From: Liriodendron chinense
Lineage: Eukaryota > Streptophyta > Magnoliopsida > Magnoliales > Magnoliaceae
Length of the DNA stretch: 64,000 nucleotides
Direction of reading: 5' to 3'
Assembly: GCA_003013855.2 (NCBI GenBank)
Contig: ML058384.1
Span: 14,084,176-14,148,175 of the forward strand
The notes below the pieces were generated by a model. It did no database searches and was not told the origin of the DNA. It saw only the letters and a list, made by a program, of their open reading frames with translations. Below, piece by piece: positions 40,374 through 52,300 of the stretch. Every line of letters begins with the position of its first letter. Position 1 is the first letter of the stretch. Both the position numbers and the translations under genes were made by a program.

Positions 40374-42290
40374 GAGGAAGAAACTAGGCCGCTGGACAGA
40401 CAGCGTCCAAAGGATACTGCTGCCCAGTAGCGCTTGGGCGGAGCCCAATTTGGGCGTTAACCATGGGGCCCACTCATGGGACCCACCTTGATGTGCATGT
40501 TGAATCCACACCGTCCTTCTGTTTTGCCACCCTACTTTAGAGCTGGACACCAAAAATGAAGCAGATACAGATCTCAGGTGGACCACACCATAGAAAACAG
40601 TGGAGATAATGATGTCCACTGTTAGAACTTCCTTGGCCCACCTTGATGTTTCTAGGCCGAATCACCTGCCCAATATAGGGCTCTATGGGTTCCTCGTGAG
40701 CTGGGGAACCTGATGAATGGCGTGGATCGTCCCCAAGTGGGCCCCACTTGAAAGAAACCAAGAGAAGAAGAAAAAAATAAGAGCCCTGACGCTAGACAAT
40801 TCCAGCGTCAGACGCTGTGAACGTCCAGCGTCAGCACTGGGGTCCCCACTCGTGGGACCCACCTTGATGTTTGTGTTCAATCCACGCTGTCCATCTGTTT
40901 CTCTAGTCCATTTTAGGGCCAGGGCCTAAGTATGAACCAGATCCAAATCTTAAGCGGACCGCACTACATGAAACAATGGAGGAAACGATGCCTACTGTTG
41001 GGATTTCTTAGCCTACCTTGATGTTTGTGGGTCCGTATCACATACCCAATATAGGGCTCATTGGGTCCCCCATGAGCTAGGGAACCTGATGAATGGAGTG
41101 GATAGTCCTCTTGTGGGCCCCACTGGATGAAAATCGAAAAAAAAAAAAAGAATACAAAAAAAAGAGCAAGGCTCCCAGCGTCTCTGACGCTGGGAGTAAC
41201 CATCGGACGCGGTTTAGATACTGACAGGTTGAGTAGCTATCTCGCTAATGAAGTGACGTCACCAACTTCCATGGGCCCCACCGTGTTGTATGTGTTATAT
41301 CCACACCGTCCATCCATTTAGGGAGATCATTTTAGGGCATGATTTTAAGAATGAGATAAATCCAAATCTTAAGAGTACCCTACCAAAGAAAATAGTGGGG
41401 ACGGTGACCAGACAGTTGAAACCTTCCTACGACCCACCATGATGTATATGTACCATCCACGCAGTTCATCCCTTTTGCCAATTCATTTTGGGCCTCAGGC
41501 CCAAGTTTGGGCCACATCCACTTCCCAGGTGGGCCGTACCATGGGACTCAGTGGGGGAAACAATGATGTCCACCGTTGAAGCCTTCCTGAGCCTCACTGT
41601 AATGTTTATAATGCCATCCAGACCTGTGGCATAGGTCTGGATGGAGGGGAAAACACAAATATTAGCTTGATTCAAACGAGTGAGACCCTAGGGGGGTCCC
41701 ACGCTGCCCAGCAGGTGGACCACCCTATGGGTCCCACCAAGATGTACCTATTTTATTCATGCTGCACATCTATTTTCATGCCATTTTAGGATATGGCCCC
41801 AACAATGAGGCAAATCCAAATGTTAGGTGGACCACACCCGCAGGAACAGCCGTCAATGATGCCCACCATTGAAAACTTCCTTGGGGCCACTGTGATGATT
41901 ATCTTCCATCCTACTAGAGGGTGTGGGCCCATCTTTGGGTTCCACCTTGATGGATGTATTGTGTATCATACCATCCGTCTTGACCGATGCGTGGGGCCCA
42001 AATTGAGTGGGCTTCACTTAGGAAATGGTGATGATTGAATACCTACCACTGAAACTTCCTAAGACCGATGATGTATATTTGCTATCCGACCAGTGGGCGG
42101 GGCCCACCATGGTCCTTCCTTTGAGATATATATGTTTTATCCATGCCGTACACCTATTTTGTCGGCCTATTTTGTATGTGCAGGCCCAAGTATGGGGCTG
42201 ATATAGTCTCAAGTGGGCTATGCCACGAAGACCTTTACATTTCCAATGGGGCCCACAGTCTAGGTCCCACTCTCTATATATATTGGGTCA
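40290..42290. repeat. Degenerate tandem modules (about 380 bp and shorter) in H
   Basis: Words such as GGGACCCACCTTGATG, TCCACACCGTCCATC, TTTTAGGGC and GTGGACCACACCATAG recur in the same orientation at about 40480, 40850, 41270, 41430, 41730, 41950 and 42095. GGAACCTGATGAATGG marks repeats at 40704 and 41081 (377 bp). Each of the first three modules starts with a CCAGCGTC/GACGCTGG inverted repeat; at 41174-41198 the 11-bp arms CTCCCAGCGTC and GACGCTGGGAG are perfect. The words are shared with the MITEs at 59.8-62.9 kb. Confidence 0.75.
40333..40371. repeat. (AAT)n microsatellite
   Basis: About 13 units, inside H. Confidence 0.95.
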
Positions 42291-42586
42291 TTTAAGGCCA
42301 ACATTACATGATATGTTTGGTAACATGCTAGTATACTTAGCTTGATACTTCACACTAATAATATACATAGTATAATGAATACCATGCTCATTCATATGCC
42401 CATACGCATCATTTGTATGCCTGTTATGGACCATGATTAATCATAGCATATGTTAGTTAGCTTGTTATACTTAGGGGATCCGTACGAGACAGGGTCGCCC
42501 CATATGATTGCGCAGGTATGTGTAAGTTTGGTGCATGACTTGGATTGTATGACTCATGCATTTCGCATTATGGATCTCACGATCGT
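42291..42586. other. Part of LTR H left of G
   Basis: AT-rich sequence without ORF or repeat of note. It ends at TSD ATCGT (42582-42586). Confidence 0.6.
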
Positions 42587-43974
42587 TGTTGAACCTCCAA
42601 TTTATACATTTCATAGCCCATTACATCACATTATATGCATGGTTTTCATGTTTAAAAAGCCCATCTAATGCATGTTTTGTGATTATAGGAATGAGAGTAG
42701 ACTTCACCAAATTGGAGACTAAAACGATCCATTTGGAGCCATTCAATGAAGGCCCAAGGTGGACCAAAGGAGGAGGAAGAAAGAGGGAGGAAAGAGAAGA
42801 AAGAAAAGAAGAAAAAGAAGAAGATTGTCAAGGGCCAACCGGTCCAGACTGGTCAGCCGACCTGCTAGCCCCTATGAAGAACATTGGACAAAAGGACCAG
42901 TTGGTCGACCGGTCGTGACCGGTCGGCCAACAGGTCGGTGACCCTGTTGAAACTCCTGGACGTTTTTATTAAGATGGTCCGACCGGTTAAGACCGGTCAG
43001 CCAACAAGCCAAATCCTCCCTGTGCTCTCTAGATGTTTGACATACGCAGCCACACCAGTCTCTGCTTAAGACAACGTGTTTCTAAATCGGGAATCCGAAT
43101 TTCTCTGCGCAATGTGTAACCTTACGCACTTTCTGGATGATTCTGATGCAACCGAGCTTTCCCACTATAAAAGGACACCTAAGGGCTCTTCCTAGGGCAT
43201 CATAGAAGCTAAGGGACGTCATGGGAGAGGAAGGAAGCCGTCGTGGAGCGTCTGCAACCCTCCAAACTCCATTTTTTCTATGTTTTCTAGTTCTTTTATG
43301 AGTTTTAGTTGTAGTATGACAATGCTAGGCTAGAATCTCTCAGCTAAGGCTGAGAGGTGAAGCTTGTAGCCGATTTCATTTTTAATTCAGTTCAGTTCAA
43401 ATAATTTTACTTCAAGTTTGGATTTTTGCATATTTTAGTTCCTAAAGTTGATAGTTTTAGATGTTTTATGAGAGTTCATGTGCTCCGGACATGGATTCCT
43501 TGCAATTCTCTGAGATTATCATGTTATGCTTATTTAGATTCGAATTTTAGTAATCCTTGAGCAGGCCATAGTCCATAGGCATGGCTGTTACTCCGAAGGC
43601 TATGATTTCAAATTCTACATTGTTGAATGGAACTAGAACTTGGAAGTTCAACTTGAGTGGGATTGAATGTGTTTAATGCTTTATTTTCCAACTAGATGAG
43701 AGATAGGACTTCACATCTAGTTGTGTATCTTGCTTGGATTGATCGGATTGACATAGAATTGCTACAAGTGGATCCTTGAATGCCTTAGTACCTTAAATCA
43801 CTGTTTTTCACTAAGTTTCTGTTTTAGCATAATTGTTCCAATTGAATCTCTTATTTATTGCAAATTGAGTTGCTGGAATAGTTTGGAACTTGTTCTCCAA
43901 TTCCCTGTGGATCAACCTTGGTCTTACAGAGTTTTATTACTACATCGCAACCTTACACTTGAGGCAAACGAACA
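42587..43974 (+). repeat. Element G 5' LTR
   Basis: 1388 bp. Palindrome pairs near 42837, 42907 and 42981 (70 and 74 bp apart). TATA 43166-43173. Leader hairpin 43335-43358. It lacks two palindrome pairs present in the 3' LTR at 51328-51377. Confidence 0.92.
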
Positions 43975-43980
43975 AGTTTT

Positions 43981-43998
43981 TGGCACCGTTGCCGAGGA
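43981..43998 (+). other. Primer-binding site of G
   Basis: TGGCACCGTTGCCGAGGA, two mismatches to the tRNA-Asp form in C. Confidence 0.85.
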
Positions 43999-44222
43999 AT
44001 TTAGATAACAATTTTTAAATTGTTTTAGTGGCTGTAGAAGTAGAAGTAGATAGGGTTTTTCTGATTCCTTAGAACTATTCAAAATTATTTGTTTTGTAGG
44101 ATTTCTTCTCTAGTTCAAGCACATTGGGTAATATCCGTCTTACTTAGGTTTTTGCAGATTTTTCAATTTTTTTAAATCAAATTCAGATTTTAGGACTAGT
44201 TTAGTTTTTACTTGAGTGGTTT

Positions 44223-44367
44223 ATGTCCCGTTGGGAATGTGACCACTCCAATCATCTCCAATCCAAAGGTGGCCTAGTTGGACCATTGTCAGTCCATAGA
44301 CGAGTCTGAAATTACCAAGAACATTGTGAAAGTTTGGGGAGTTGGATCAAACACCTTTAAGGAATCA

Positions 44368-44401
<34 letters not shown>

Positions 44402-45620
44402 TACTCCAACTACAAACGCAAATCAAGAGGGAGTAGGAGAGAATGAGGTACATAACGTTCCTCCAATGAGATCATTACGGGACTACCTACAACCGGCCCG
44501 TGCAACTACACCCTCTTGCGTGGTTCTACCACCAACCGGGGGAAATATTGATATAAAGCCGGGTGTGATTCAACTAATACCAAAGTTCCATGAGCTAGAT
44601 TCTAACAGCCCATATTTGCACTTAAAAGAATTCGAAGAAGTGGTGGCTACCTTGCAATACACCAATGTTTTGGAAGATACCATTAATCTTAAACTCTTTC
44701 CCTTTTCATTGAAAGAAAGAGCCAAAAATTGGCTTCACTCTCTTAGACCACATTCGATAGGGTCATGGAACGAGATGACCCAGGAATTCTTGAAAAAGTT
44801 CTTCCCGGCTCATAAAATGAACACCCTTCGAAGAGCCATAATAAATTTTTCGGCTAAAGATGGTGAATCTTTCTTCCAATGTTAGGAGAGATTTAAGGAC
44901 CTCCTACTTGCTTGCCCACATCATGGCTATGAGAGTTGGCGAATTATAAACTTTTTCAGCGATGGATTAAGTTCCAATATGCACCAATTTGTAGAGATGA
45001 TGTGCAACGGCGAGTTTATGAGCAAAAATCTAGATGAGGCTTGGAGTTATTTGGATATGTTGGCTGAGAATGCCCAATCTTGGGATACCTCAGATAAACC
45101 CAATAACCCCAAGCCTACTCAAGAGAAAGAGAAAGGAGGCATCTATATCCTCAAGGAGGAAGACGATGTGAATGCAAGAATAGCCAACCTCACAAGGAAG
45201 ATCGAGGCCATGAAACTTAGTAAAAGTGGAATTCCAAAGTCCAATGAAGCTATTAAGACCATATGTGGGATTTGTCTCACCAATTTACACGCTACGCAAG
45301 ATTGTCCTACAATTCCTGCATTTCAAGAGGTGTAACATGAACATGTAAATGCCACATATGGGTATCAAGGGCCTTTCAATGGACCAGTGTGTAATACGTA
45401 CAATACTAGTTGGAAGAACCACCCAAATTTCAGTTGGAAGAATGCTCCCACCGGCACTCCTACCAACTCTCAAGGAAGGCCACCCATGCAAAATATGGCC
45501 CCACCTCAATTCAAAATGGAGGATACCTTGAAAGCGTTTATACAAGGGCAAACACAAATTAACTAAACGAATCAGCAAATGTTCCAAGAGCTTAAAGTCT
45601 CGATTGATGAGATTAAAGGA
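44223..45620 (+). pseudogene. Element G gag
   Basis: The conserved ATG is at 44223. A 33-C run at 44369-44401 and a small deletion near 44340 disturb the N-terminal frame. The capsid region is open from 44466: RSLRDYLQPARAT, FPFSLKERAKNWLHSL, QEFLKKFFPAHKM. Stop TAG at 44883 (Trp codon in C), then MHQFVEMMCNGEFMS and a stop TAA at 45333. Another TAA is at 45563. Not functional. Confidence 0.88.
44369..44401. repeat. 33-nt poly-C run in the gag leader of G
   Basis: Uninterrupted C run at the same position as the G run of E (82-101). C has CCTCCCCCGCCTACTCC there. Confidence 0.92.
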
Positions 45621-46737
45621 CGCTTGAATGCTAGGGAAGGGACCTTTCCGGCCCAACCTCAGCCCAATCCAAAACAAGTACACGAAGTAAGCATTCCTGA
45701 TCCCTTCAACCAACATATGGAGCAAGCCAAATCCGTCACCACTCTTAGAAGTGGAAAACAAATCGACAAATCTATTCCGGTGAAGGCCAACAAGCTTAAT
45801 GATCCAGTAAATTCTGAGGATGAGGACGGATCCAACTTAGCTCCACAAGAAAAGGAACACATCCATAAGCCCGTAGCACCATTCCCTTCGAGATTGGTTG
45901 CTCCAAAATCTCTTCCAAACTCTCATGATATTTTAGAGATTTTTAGACAGGTCAAGATGAACATTCCCTTGCATGATGCCATCAAACAAATCCCCTCATA
46001 TGCCAAGTTTCTAAAGGACCTATGCACAACTAAACGCAAATACAATGTGCGGCAAAAGGCCTTCTTAAATGAGCAAGTGAACGCCATTCTCACTCAAAAG
46101 ACCCCCCCCCCCCCCCCCCCCAAAAAAAATTCAAAGATTCCGGTAGTCCCACAATCTCATGTATCATTGGAGACTACCGGATTGAGCGTGCATTGTTAGA
46201 TTTAGGGGCAAGCGTAAGTTTGATCCCATACTCGGTATATGAGCAATTGGGTCTTGGTGAATTAAAACCCACCAAAACCACATTGCAACTCACTGATAGA
46301 TCCATCCGTGTACCGAGGGGGATAGTTGAGGATGTTCTAGTCTAAGTTGATAAATTCTACTACCCGGTAGATTTTATCGTCTTGGACACTACAACCGGTT
46401 TTAGATGCTAGCACTCAAATACTGGTGATCTTAGGCCGCCCATTCCTTGCTACATCAAACGCAATCATCAATTGCCAGAATGGGGTGATGCAATTATCCT
46501 TTGGGAACATGACATTAGAGGTGAATGTGTTCCACTTGGGTAAAAGACATAGGGATGTTGATGATGACGAGTTCTTCGAGGTAAACATGCTCGAATCTTT
46601 TGAAGAAGAAGAATTCCTCCAACTTGAACCACTAGAAAGCTTGGAGATATGCTTGGCACATTTCGTGGATTCCAAAGACCCCATAATTAGTGATATTGTG
46701 CAAGCATTGAATATAGAGAGACCGATAGTTGGTACTA
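45621..46737 (+). pseudogene. Element G protease region
   Basis: Linker TTLRSGKQIDKSIPVKA and YAKFLKDLCTTKRKYN, then a 20-C run (46102-46121) plus eight A in place of a C7/A4 tract, shifting the frame. Retropepsin DLGASVSLIPYSVYEQL follows (about 46197-46250), a TAA at 46344 and an extra base near 46389. The final frame 46425-46742 covers LGRPFLATSNAIIN and the acidic tail. Confidence 0.85.
46102..46129. repeat. 20-nt poly-C followed by 8-nt poly-A in the protease region of G
   Basis: C and D have ACCCCCCCAAAATTC here; G has an expansion of both runs. It breaks the reading frame. Confidence 0.92.
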
Positions 46738-46742
46738 GCTAA

Positions 46743-47955
46743 TGGAGGCCCCACTTTGAAAAATTGCCACCAACCACATCAAGGCCTCTACCGTCTAACA
46801 TCAAATCACCAAAGCTTGACCTTAAACCATTGCCATCCGAGCTTAAATATGTATATTTGGGTCAAGAGGAAACTTTCCCAGTTGTCATTTCCTCTCACCT
46901 AGAGAAAGACCAAGAGCTCAAGTTGATTGAGCTACTCAAAGAACATAGGGGAGCCATAGGTTGGACAATAGCGGATCTCAAAGAAATCAATTCTTCGATT
47001 TGTACGCACCATATACACCTTGAAAAAAATGGAAAAATGACTAGACAACCTCAAAGAAGGCTAAATCCAAACATGATGGAGGTTGTCAAAGCCGAGGTGC
47101 TAAAGCTACCAGATGTGGGTATCATCTATCCCATCTCGAATAGCCAATGGGTGAGTCCAACCCAAGTTGTCCCCATGAAATCCGGTATTACCATTGTAGA
47201 AAATGCCAACAATGAGCTTATACCGACTAGAGTAACCACCGGTTGGCATATGTGCATTGATTATCGGAAGCTCAACATGATCACTAGGAAAGCCCACTTC
47301 CCTCTCCCATTCATGGATCAAATTTTGGAGAGGTTAGCGGGTCATTCCTATTATTTCTTCCTAGATGGCTATTCTGGATACGACCAAATTGAGATAGCCC
47401 CAGAGGACAAAGAGAAAACCACATTTACATGCCCGTTTGGTACCTTCGCATACCGAAGAATGCCATTCGGGCTATGTAATGCACCCACCACATTCCAACG
47501 ATGCATGTTGAGTATTTTCTCAGACATGGTGGATAAATTTCTTGAGGTGTTCATGGATGATTTTTCTATTTTTGGTTGTACTTTTGATGAGTGCCTTAAT
47601 TATTTGAAGTTGGTCTTAATGAGGTGTGAGGAGAAGAACCTCGTTTTAAACTGGGAAAAGTATCATTTCATTGTACAAAGAGGGATAGTCCTTGGACATA
47701 TCATCTCGTCCAATGGAATAGAGGTAGATCGGGCAAATATTGACATAATTTCCAATCTACCACCACCCAAAAGCATACGCGATGTGCGGTCCTTCCTTGG
47801 ACACGCCGGTTTTTATAGAAGGTTCATAAAGGACTTTAGTCATATCTCTAAGCCTTTATGTAACCTTCTCGAAAAGGAGAACCAATTTGAGTGGAGTTCT
47901 GAATGTCAATTAGCTTTTCTAAAGCTAAAAGACATGTTGACAACCGCTCCTATTA
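46743..47955 (+). pseudogene. Element G reverse transcriptase
   Basis: An open frame of 423 codons (46764-48035) spans RT and the start of RNase H. Motifs: LKYVYLGQEETFPVVISSHL, TGWHMCIDYRKLNMITRKAH, FLDGYSGYDQI, FGTFAYRRMPFGLCNAPTTF, and the catalytic LEVFMDDFSIFG (about 47545-47580), all residues in place. NLPPPKSIRDVRSFLGHAGF marks the thumb. It is joined to protease only through frameshifts. RT itself could be intact. Confidence 0.9.
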
Positions 47956-48345
47956 TGCAACCACAGGATTGGTCCATACCTTTTGAGTTGATGTGCGACG
48001 CGAGTGATTATGCTATTGGGGCGGTGTTAGGCTAAAAGAATGACAAGAAGCCCCATGTTATCTACTACGCAAGTAGGACCTTGAATCCCGCCCAAGTTAA
48101 TTACTCGACTACGGAGAAAGAGCTCCTAGCCGTCATCTTTGCCTTGGACAAATTCAGGCCTTACTTAATAGGATCCAACGTCATCATTTACACAGATCAT
48201 GCGGCGCTGAAACACCTTCTTTCTAAGAAGGATGCCAAGCCCCGTTTGCTTAGATGGATCCTACTCCTTCAAGAATTTGATTTGGAGATCAAAGACAAGA
48301 AGGGAGTAGAAAATGTGGTGGCGGATCATCTATCCTGCTTAGTCC
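47956..48345 (+). pseudogene. Element G RNase H
   Basis: FELMCDASDYAIGAVLG, then stop TAA at 48033 (CCA codon in D), then YYASRTLNPAQVNYSTTEKE and IIYTDHAALKHLLSKKDAKP. The catalytic Asp, Glu and Asp are present. The stop would separate RT from RNase H and integrase. Confidence 0.88.
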
Positions 48346-49719
48346 TACCTAATTCCATTGACCAGTCCCCTATTGAGGACTCATTCCTTGATGAGCAACT
48401 CTTTGTTGCTATGCATCCACCATGGTACGCTGACATAGCCGATTATCTTTTCACAAGTGCGATGCCGATTCATTGGACTGCGCAGGACAAACGTAAATTT
48501 CTAAGGGAAGTGCGCATATTTTTCTGGGATGAACCTTTACTGTTTAAATATTGCCCAGACCAAATTATAAGGAGATGTGTCCCTGATGATAAACATAATT
48601 CCGTCATCTCCTTTTGCCATGATCAAGCATGTGGAGGTCATTTCTCCGCCAAGAAAACCATTGCAAAAATCCTATAGTGTGGTTTTTATTGGCCCACGCT
48701 ATTTAAGGACACTCACGAGTTTTGCAAAGCATGCGAGCAGTTGCCAAAATTTAGGAAGGAGTATCCATCGAAATATGATGCCTCTTACCCCAATTCAACA
48801 TCTTGAAGTCTTTGACTATTGGAGCATCGATTTCATAGGACCATTCCCCTCATCTTTTGGACATGTCTATATTTTGCTTGCCGTAGACTATGTGTCTAAA
48901 TGGATAGAGGCTAGTCTATGTAGAACCAACGATCATCGTACAGTTCTCAAGTTCCTCGAAGAAAACATACTTTTCAGATTTGGGATGCCTCGAGCCATCA
49001 TTAGTGATGGTGGTTCTCACTTTTGCAACAGGCCTTTTGAAGCTTTAATGAAGAAATATGGTATTAGGCATAAAGTGAGTACCCCATACCACCCACAGAC
49101 AAGTGGGCAAGCTAAAATCTCAAATAGGGAAATCAAACAGATTTTGAAAAAGACGGTGAGGCCGGATCGCAAGAATTGGTCACTAAGATTAGATGATGTA
49201 CTTTGGGCTCATCGTACCGCTTACATGGAACCCATTAGAATGTCCTCTTATAAACTTGTCTGTGGGAAAGCTTGCCACTTACCTGTGGAGATTGAACACA
49301 AAGACTATTGGGAAATTCGGGAATTAAATTTTGACGTTGACAAAGCTAACTCGCTTCGCAAAGTCCAACTCAATGAGCTTGATGAGATCCGGAACAACAC
49401 TTATGAGAACTCGAGAATTTACAAGAGTAGGATGAAGGCCTTTCATGACAAACATATCTTCAAGAAATCCTTTCATGAAGGTCAGAAAGTGCTCTTGTAC
49501 AATTCCCGACTTCATCTTTTTCTAGGAAAATTGCGATCTCGATGGACTGGCCCATATATTGTCAAAGAAGTTTTCTCTCATGGGGCTGTTAAGATTGAGA
49601 ATGCAGCGAATGGTAACTGCTTTAAAGTTAATAGACAACACCTTAAACCATTTGTTGAGAAATTTGATTCAGAGGAGATGTCCATCACTCTGGATGATCC
49701 TGTGTATCAGAATAGTTGA
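48346..49719 (+). pseudogene. Element G integrase
   Basis: The HHCC domain is at about 48590-48760 (SFCHDQACGGHFSAKK, then FCKACEQ in a shifted frame), with stop TAG at 48675. The core is open from 48775: DFIGPFPSSFGHVYILLAVD, IISDGGSHFCNRPF, and GQAKISNREIKQIL. The last has Lys (AAA, 49114-49116) where D has the catalytic Glu. C-terminal domain RSRWTGPYIVKEVFSHGAV. Inactive as an integrase by that change alone. Confidence 0.9.
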
Positions 49720-50858
49720 TCTCCTAGTCTGACGGAGGTATAGCGTAGGTAGGATTAGTTATTTCTGTCGTTTAGTTTTGGTTGCTCAGTAGCTTTAGTT
49801 GTTGGGTTGTAGACTCCCATGTTCGACTCTCACAGGTACTATTGTTCTCACTCTCTTATATTTTACCATTGCTCTCATGTTCATGCTCATTGCATATCTT
49901 TTCACATTGAGGACAATGTAAGATTTGGTTGGGGGTGAGATGAGATTCTTCATCTAGCATGTTGCAACATTTCGAGCATCATATGTGCAAATTTTTTTTT
50001 AAATTTTCTAAAATTCCAAAACTCTTTTAGAGAACCTTATTTCTATGCATTCGAGAAGATACGAGTATAAGAAGAGGAGATACGAAGTGTGTGATGTTGT
50101 AAGTCTTTGAACTTCTCTTAATATAATGGTTTTATATGTTAATTCCCCTATTGTTGTGATTGATAGAAAATTTGAACACTTTTACACCTAGTTCACATTA
50201 CACGATTTTCATGGGTTGAAAGGATTATGCGATTTGTGGATTAGCTAGACTTTGATTTAATGGTGTTGAGAAACCAAGCCGGGGTACTTTGTCCATCCTT
50301 GTCCATGGAAAATAATGAAAGATATGGATTTCTAAAAATCCTATCTAATTTAAAAGAAAAAGGAAAAGGAAGGATGAAATTGGGAATGATGGAAAAATGG
50401 TGGAAAATTCCGAAAAGGGCTGCCTATTACTAACCGGGGGATGGTTTACCCGTAACCAAAGCCGAAAATGGGACGTAGTGTGAAAGCCGTCGGAAGGACG
50501 GTAAGACAAATTCCTATCATAGGCTTGTTGTTGCTCTGTACACCTTGAGATCTATAGTTTAGTTGTTTTATGAAGAAGATAAGCCCAAAAACTCATGAGA
50601 TGAACTTTCACTATGCACACTAGGTTGAAGTTGTTAGAGTTCTTCTATTTATCAATCAATCAACGAGAATTTCATGTAGAACTTATTATGCTTTAAGAGT
50701 TTAAGGTTTCAACTTCTATCACCTAATTTCTCTAAATTTTATACTTGTATGTCTTGGAATGGATAGAAACATGGTTTCTGAAGGAGAGTTGGTTTGGAGG
50801 TTTGAAATTGTTTCACGCATGTTTTGCTTCGAACTAGTAAAAAGCTGGTTGGGGGGTG
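49720..50858 (+). other. Non-coding 3' region of G
   Basis: Aligns with C and D. Internal polypurine-like TTTGGTTGGGGGTG (about 49923-49936) and terminal PPT CTGGTTGGGGGGTG (50845-50858). No env-like ORF. Confidence 0.75.
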
Positions 50859-52295
50859 TGTTGAACCTCCAATTTATACATTGCATAGCCCATTACATCA
50901 CATTATATGCATGGTTTTCATGTTTAAAAAGCCCATCTAATGCATGTTTTGTGATTATAGGAATGAGAGTAGACTTCACCAAATTGGAGACCAAAACGAT
51001 CCATTTAGAAGCCATTTAATGAAAGCCTAAGGTGGACCAAAGGAGGAGGAAGAAAGAGGGAGGAAAGAGAAGAAAGAAAAGAAGAAAAAGAAGAAGATTG
51101 TCAAGGGTCGACCGGTCCAGACCTGTCAGCCGACCTGCTAGCCCCTATGAAGAACATTGGACAAAAGGACCAGTTGGTCTAACCGGTCATGACCGGTTGG
51201 CCAACAGGTCGGTGACCCTGCTGAAACTCCCTGGACGTTTTTATTAAGATGGTCCGACCGGTCAAGACCGGTCGGCCAACAGGCCAAATCCTACCTGTGC
51301 TCTCTGGATGTTCGACATACGCAGCCAGACCGGTCAAGACCAGTCGGCCAGGCCAGTCCTACCGGTCACGACCGGTCGGCTCTGCGTAAGACAACATGTT
51401 TCTAAATCAGGATTCCGAATTTCTCTGCGTAATGCATAACCTTACGCACTTTCTGGATGATTCTGACTGCAACCGAGCTTTCCTACTATAAAAGGACATC
51501 TAGGGCCTCTTCCTAGGGCATCATAGAAGCTAAGGGACATCGTGGGAGAGGAAGGAAGCCGTCGTGGAGCGTCTGCAACCCTGCAAACTCCAGTTTTTCT
51601 ATATTTTCTAGTTCTTTTATGAGTTTTAGTTGTAGTATGACAATGCTCGGCTAGAATCTCTCAGCTAAGGCTGAGAGGTGAAGCTTGTAGACAATTTCAT
51701 GTTTAATTCAGTTCAGTTCAAGTAATTTTACTTCAAGTTTGGATTTTTGCATATTTTAGTTCCTAAAGTTGATAGTTTTAGATGTTTTATGAGAGTTCAT
51801 GTGCTCCGGACATGGATTCCTTGCAATTCTCTAAGATTATCATGTTATGCTTATTTAGATTCAAATTTTAGTAATCCTTGAGCAGGCCATAGTCCATAGG
51901 CATGGCTGTTACTCCGAAGGCTATGATTTCGAATTCTACATTGTCGAATAGAACTAGAACTTGGAAGTTCAACTTGAGTGGGATTGAATGTGTTTAATGC
52001 TTTATTTTCCAACTAGATGAGAGATAGGACTTCACATCTAGTTGTGTATCTTGCTTGGATTGATTGGATTGACATAGAATTGCTACAAGTGGATCTTTGA
52101 ATGCCTTAGTACCTTAAATCATTATTTTTCACTAAGTTTCTGTTTTAGCATAATTGTTCCAATTGAATCTCTTATTTATTACAAATTGAGTTGCTGGAAT
52201 AGTTTGGAACTTGTTCTCCAATTCCCTCTGCATCGACCTCGGTCTTACCGAGTTTTATTACTACATCGCAACCTTACACTTGAGGCGAGCGAACA
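50859..52295 (+). repeat. Element G 3' LTR
   Basis: 1437 bp. Palindrome pairs near 51110, 51181, 51256, 51328 and 51360 (71, 75, 72 and 32 bp apart). TATA 51487-51494, hairpin about 51655-51678. Ends GAGGCGAGCGAACA before TSD ATCGT. Confidence 0.93.
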
Positions 52296-52300
52296 ATCGT

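Larger units (their letters stand above)
42587..52295 (+). mobile_element. Element G: full-length Athila-type retrotransposon
   Basis: LTRs 42587-43974 and 50859-52295, PBS 43981, gag, protease, RT, RNase H, integrase, PPT, and perfect TSD ATCGT (42582-42586, 52296-52300). 9709 bp. Gag has stops, protease a poly-C frameshift, and the RNase H junction a stop, but RT and integrase frames are long. It is the most complete pol in the window. The integrase catalytic Glu is replaced by Lys. Confidence 0.95.
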
